In this document: positions 6,261 to 7,512 of the stretch, piece by piece
Position numbering within the stretch: position 1 is the stretch's first letter
Layout of the letters: the number at the start of each line of letters is the position of its first letter
From: Actinomycetes bacterium
GTDB lineage: Bacteria; Actinomycetota; Humimicrobiia; JAHJRV01
Assembly: GCA_030640275.1 (NCBI GenBank)
Contig: DAOWJR010000049.1
Location: 1-7,512 of the forward strand
Length of the DNA: 7,512 bases
Reading direction: 5' to 3'
Notes under the pieces: model-generated
What the model was told of the DNA's origin: nothing
The model's database searches: none
Seen by the model: the letters and a program-made list of their open reading frames with translations, nothing else
Position numbers and translations under genes: made by a program

Positions 6261-6679
6261 TTTTAATTCCTTTCTTTTTTATTTTCTTTCTTTAAAATTT
6301 GATTTATAACTTTGTTTAAAATTTTTAAAAATTAAATATTTATTAATCTTCTATTTACTTTCTTAAATATTTTTTTATATTTATCATTTTTTATTTTTCT
6401 TCTATTAAAATTCTTTTAAATAAACTCTTTTGTTACACCTCACAGTTTTAATTAGATTAATAAAATTGTTTAATTTTCTGTTATTACCATATATTATAGC
6501 ATATTATTTTATATTGTCAAGTATTTTTACCAATTTTTTTATTTTTATTTAAATATTAATTATAAATTGGAAGTATCAAAATGAGTCATAAAAAAGAGTT
6601 ATTCTAAAAAATACAGACTTTTCTAGAAATTTTTTACTTAAAATCATGAAATTATTAAAAGGATTAATATAGAATGATA
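6261..6679. other. Divergent intergenic region, A/T-rich leader and spacer
   Basis: No supported gene was found. About 6261-6486 would be the A- and purine-rich untranslated leader of the zinc-ribbon gene, read on the minus strand, with only a 10-codon frame and no clear hairpin. Bases 6535-6679 hold no recognisable element apart from an isolated TTCTAGAA palindrome. Confidence 0.5.
6493..6520 (-). promoter_or_regulatory. Strong sigma70-type promoter with extended -10 for the zinc-ribbon gene
   Basis: On the minus strand a perfect TTGACA (6515-6520) is followed after 16 bp by a perfect TATAAT (6493-6498). TGC directly before the -10 makes TGCTATAAT, an extended -10. Transcription would start near 6486, giving an unusually long leader before the ATG at 6260. 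Confidence 0.75.
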
Positions 6680-6708
6680 TTGACAATCTTCAAATTCCTT
6701 GATATTAT
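6680..6708 (+). promoter_or_regulatory. Sigma70-type promoter of the winged-helix/nucleotidyltransferase pair
   Basis: A perfect TTGACA at 6680-6685 is followed after 17 bp by TATTAT (6703-6708, 5 of 6 to consensus). The predicted start is around 6714-6716, inside the first operator dyad, and the start codon is about 67 bases further on. Confidence 0.75.
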
Positions 6709-6711
6709 ATT

Positions 6712-6768
6712 ACCAATATAATTGGTCATATGACTAAATAAATTGGTTAAATAACCAAATTTATTGGT
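6712..6768 (+). promoter_or_regulatory. Operator array: three 21-bp-spaced ACCAA-N5-TTGGT dyads
   Basis: Half-sites are ACCAA 6712, TTGGT 6722, ACTAA 6733 (one mismatch), TTGGT 6743, ACCAA 6754 and TTGGT 6764. Spacings are 10, 11, 10, 11 and 10 bp, so all six lie on one face of the helix. The first dyad covers the predicted transcription start and the last ends two bases before the Shine-Dalgarno. The downstream winged-helix protein is the natural candidate ligand, giving autorepression. Confidence 0.8.
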
Positions 6769-6769
6769 C

Positions 6770-6776
6770 GGGAGGT
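6770..6776 (+). promoter_or_regulatory. Strong ribosome binding site GGGAGGT
   Basis: This near-perfect Shine-Dalgarno lies about 6 nt before the ATG at 6782 and fixes that start. It abuts the last operator half-site, so a protein bound there, or the weak hairpin of the last dyad in mRNA, could also influence translation. Confidence 0.85.
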
Positions 6777-6781
6777 AGATT

Positions 6782-7111
6782 ATGTTAGAACCTTTGTTTA
6801 ATTCTGATAAAAAGGAAAAAATACTTTTATATATTTATACTAATGGTGAATCATATGCTAGAGAGATTGCTAATAAGTTCCAATTCTATCTAAATACTGT
6901 ACAAAATCAATTGTTGAATTTAGAAGAAGGTGGAGTACTCTATAGTAAGTTGAAAGGAAAAGTAAGATTATTCGGAATTAATCCTAGATATCCATTTAAA
7001 AAGGAATTAATTGCGCTTCTTGAAAAAGCATTGATATTTATTCCTGAAGAAGAGAAAGAAAAGTTTTATAAGCCAAGATTAAGACCTAGGCGAACTGGTA
7101 AACCGCTTTAA
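6782..7111 (+). CDS. Winged-helix DNA-binding protein, probable autoregulator/antitoxin-like partner
   Basis: The product has 109 residues. LFNSDKKEKILLYIYTNGES (5-24) is a first helix typical of small winged-helix regulators. YAREIANKFQFYLNTVQNQLLNLEEGGVL (25-53) fits the helix-turn-helix, with the recognition helix near 36-48, and SKLKGKVRLFGINPRYPF (55-72) fits the beta wing. The tail EEEKEKFYKPRLRPRRTGKPL is strongly basic, and the RPRR-GKPL ending is one I recall from homologous small regulators. The ORF starts at ATG 6782 behind a strong ribosome site and sits directly under the half-site array, so autorepression is likely. The nucleotidyltransferase gene begins one base after its stop, which suggests an operon and coupled translation. 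AbiEi-type antitoxins share the same general order, but this is a shorter protein. Confidence 0.87.
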   Translation: MLEPLFNSDKKEKILLYIYTNGESYAREIANKFQFYLNTVQNQLLNLEEGGVLYSKLKGKVRLFGINPRYPFKKELIALLEKALIFIPEEEKEKFYKPRLRPRRTGKPL

Positions 7112-7112
7112 A

Positions 7113-7512
7113 ATGAAGATAAAAGGAATTTCGATTAAAAATTTGGCGATTTATATTTCCGATTACTTAAGAAAAAACGGTGTTGATACCGTTCTATCTG
7201 GTGGTGCTTGTGTTACTATTTATACTAATAATAAATTTATTTCACTTGATTTAGATTTTGTCCTACGTTCATTCATAGATTCTAAAAAAATAGAATATTT
7301 GTTAGAAAAAATTGGTTTTCAAGCAAAAGGAATGTATTTTGAACACGAAGATACAGAATATTCTGTTCAAATCCTCCCCCCACCTCCCTCAGTTGGGGCT
7401 GAACCTGTAAAAAAAATTGATTTAATAAGAAAAGGAAATATGGTTTTAAAACTTTTATCACCAACAGATAGTGTTAAAGATCGTTTAGCAGCATATTATC
7501 ACTGGAATGATA
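7113..7512 (+). CDS. Nucleotidyltransferase-fold protein (AbiEii/MNT-like), 3'-truncated by the window edge
   Basis: A frame open from ATG 7113 to the window end gives 133 residues; there is no stop in the window. The nucleotidyltransferase signature is visible: SGGACVTIY (29-37), then SLDLDFV (44-50) with Asp46 and Asp48 as metal ligands. Further on, ILPPPPSVGAEPV (87-99) matches the FPPGPLAVG-EPV strand of related proteins, and SPTDSVKDRLAAYYHWND (116-133) is a hallmark with Lys122, Asp123 and Arg124. The family transfers nucleotides to RNA or proteins; AbiEii-type members act as toxins or abortive-infection effectors. The start has no Shine-Dalgarno and lies one base after the upstream stop, so translation is probably coupled. 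Whether it is toxic is not shown by the sequence. Confidence 0.85.
   Translation, partial: MKIKGISIKNLAIYISDYLRKNGVDTVLSGGACVTIYTNNKFISLDLDFVLRSFIDSKKIEYLLEKIGFQAKGMYFEHEDTEYSVQILPPPPSVGAEPVKKIDLIRKGNMVLKLLSPTDSVKDRLAAYYHWND

Noticed and set aside
6577..6607. Tiny plus-strand frame MSHKKELF
   Set aside because: Eight codons, no ribosome site, and upstream of the mapped promoter.
7282..7464. Minus-strand frame of 60 codons
   Set aside because: It lies opposite the nucleotidyltransferase gene, whose frame carries clear family motifs; the antisense product is Phe/Leu-rich low complexity.

Overview
The window is a very AT-rich (by eye about 70% A+T) bacterial fragment with compact metabolic genes. 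It has a partial HAD hydrolase, a nitroreductase, queG, a DUF6485-type Cys-rich protein and dapL. LL-diaminopimelate aminotransferase, two 4Fe-4S clusters in QueG, an FMN nitroreductase and scattered GTCATTGCGAG palindromic repeats suggest an uncultured, probably anaerobic bacterium. Atribacterota or a similar low-GC lineage is possible, but that placement is a guess. I see no rRNA, tRNA, CRISPR array or insertion sequence.

Layout. Bases 1-4222 are all plus strand: HAD phosphatase (5' end outside the window), nitroreductase, a repeat cluster, queG, a possible 47-residue membrane protein, the DUF6485-like protein and dapL. Bases 4223-4448 hold an inverted pair of the same repeat between convergent genes. 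On the minus strand, 4449-5546 encodes a lipoprotein-anchored alpha/beta-hydrolase-fold protein that seems to lack its catalytic serine, and 6009-6260 encodes a small zinc-ribbon protein. The latter has a strong promoter, a long A-rich leader and a clear intrinsic terminator. Between the two minus-strand genes lies a 100-bp element bounded by 27-bp imperfect inverted repeats.

Bases 6680-7512 hold the most interesting unit. A consensus-like promoter is followed by six ACCAA/TTGGT half-sites, one per helical turn. Next come a winged-helix protein gene and, one base after its stop, a nucleotidyltransferase-fold gene that runs off the window. The layout looks like an autoregulated, toxin-antitoxin-like pair (winged-helix regulator plus AbiEii/MNT-like nucleotidyltransferase). 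The promoter-operator architecture is read directly from the sequence; the biological role is inferred.

The plus-strand metabolic genes have no obvious shared pathway: tRNA queuosine modification, lysine/peptidoglycan precursor synthesis, flavin redox and phosphatase functions simply sit side by side.
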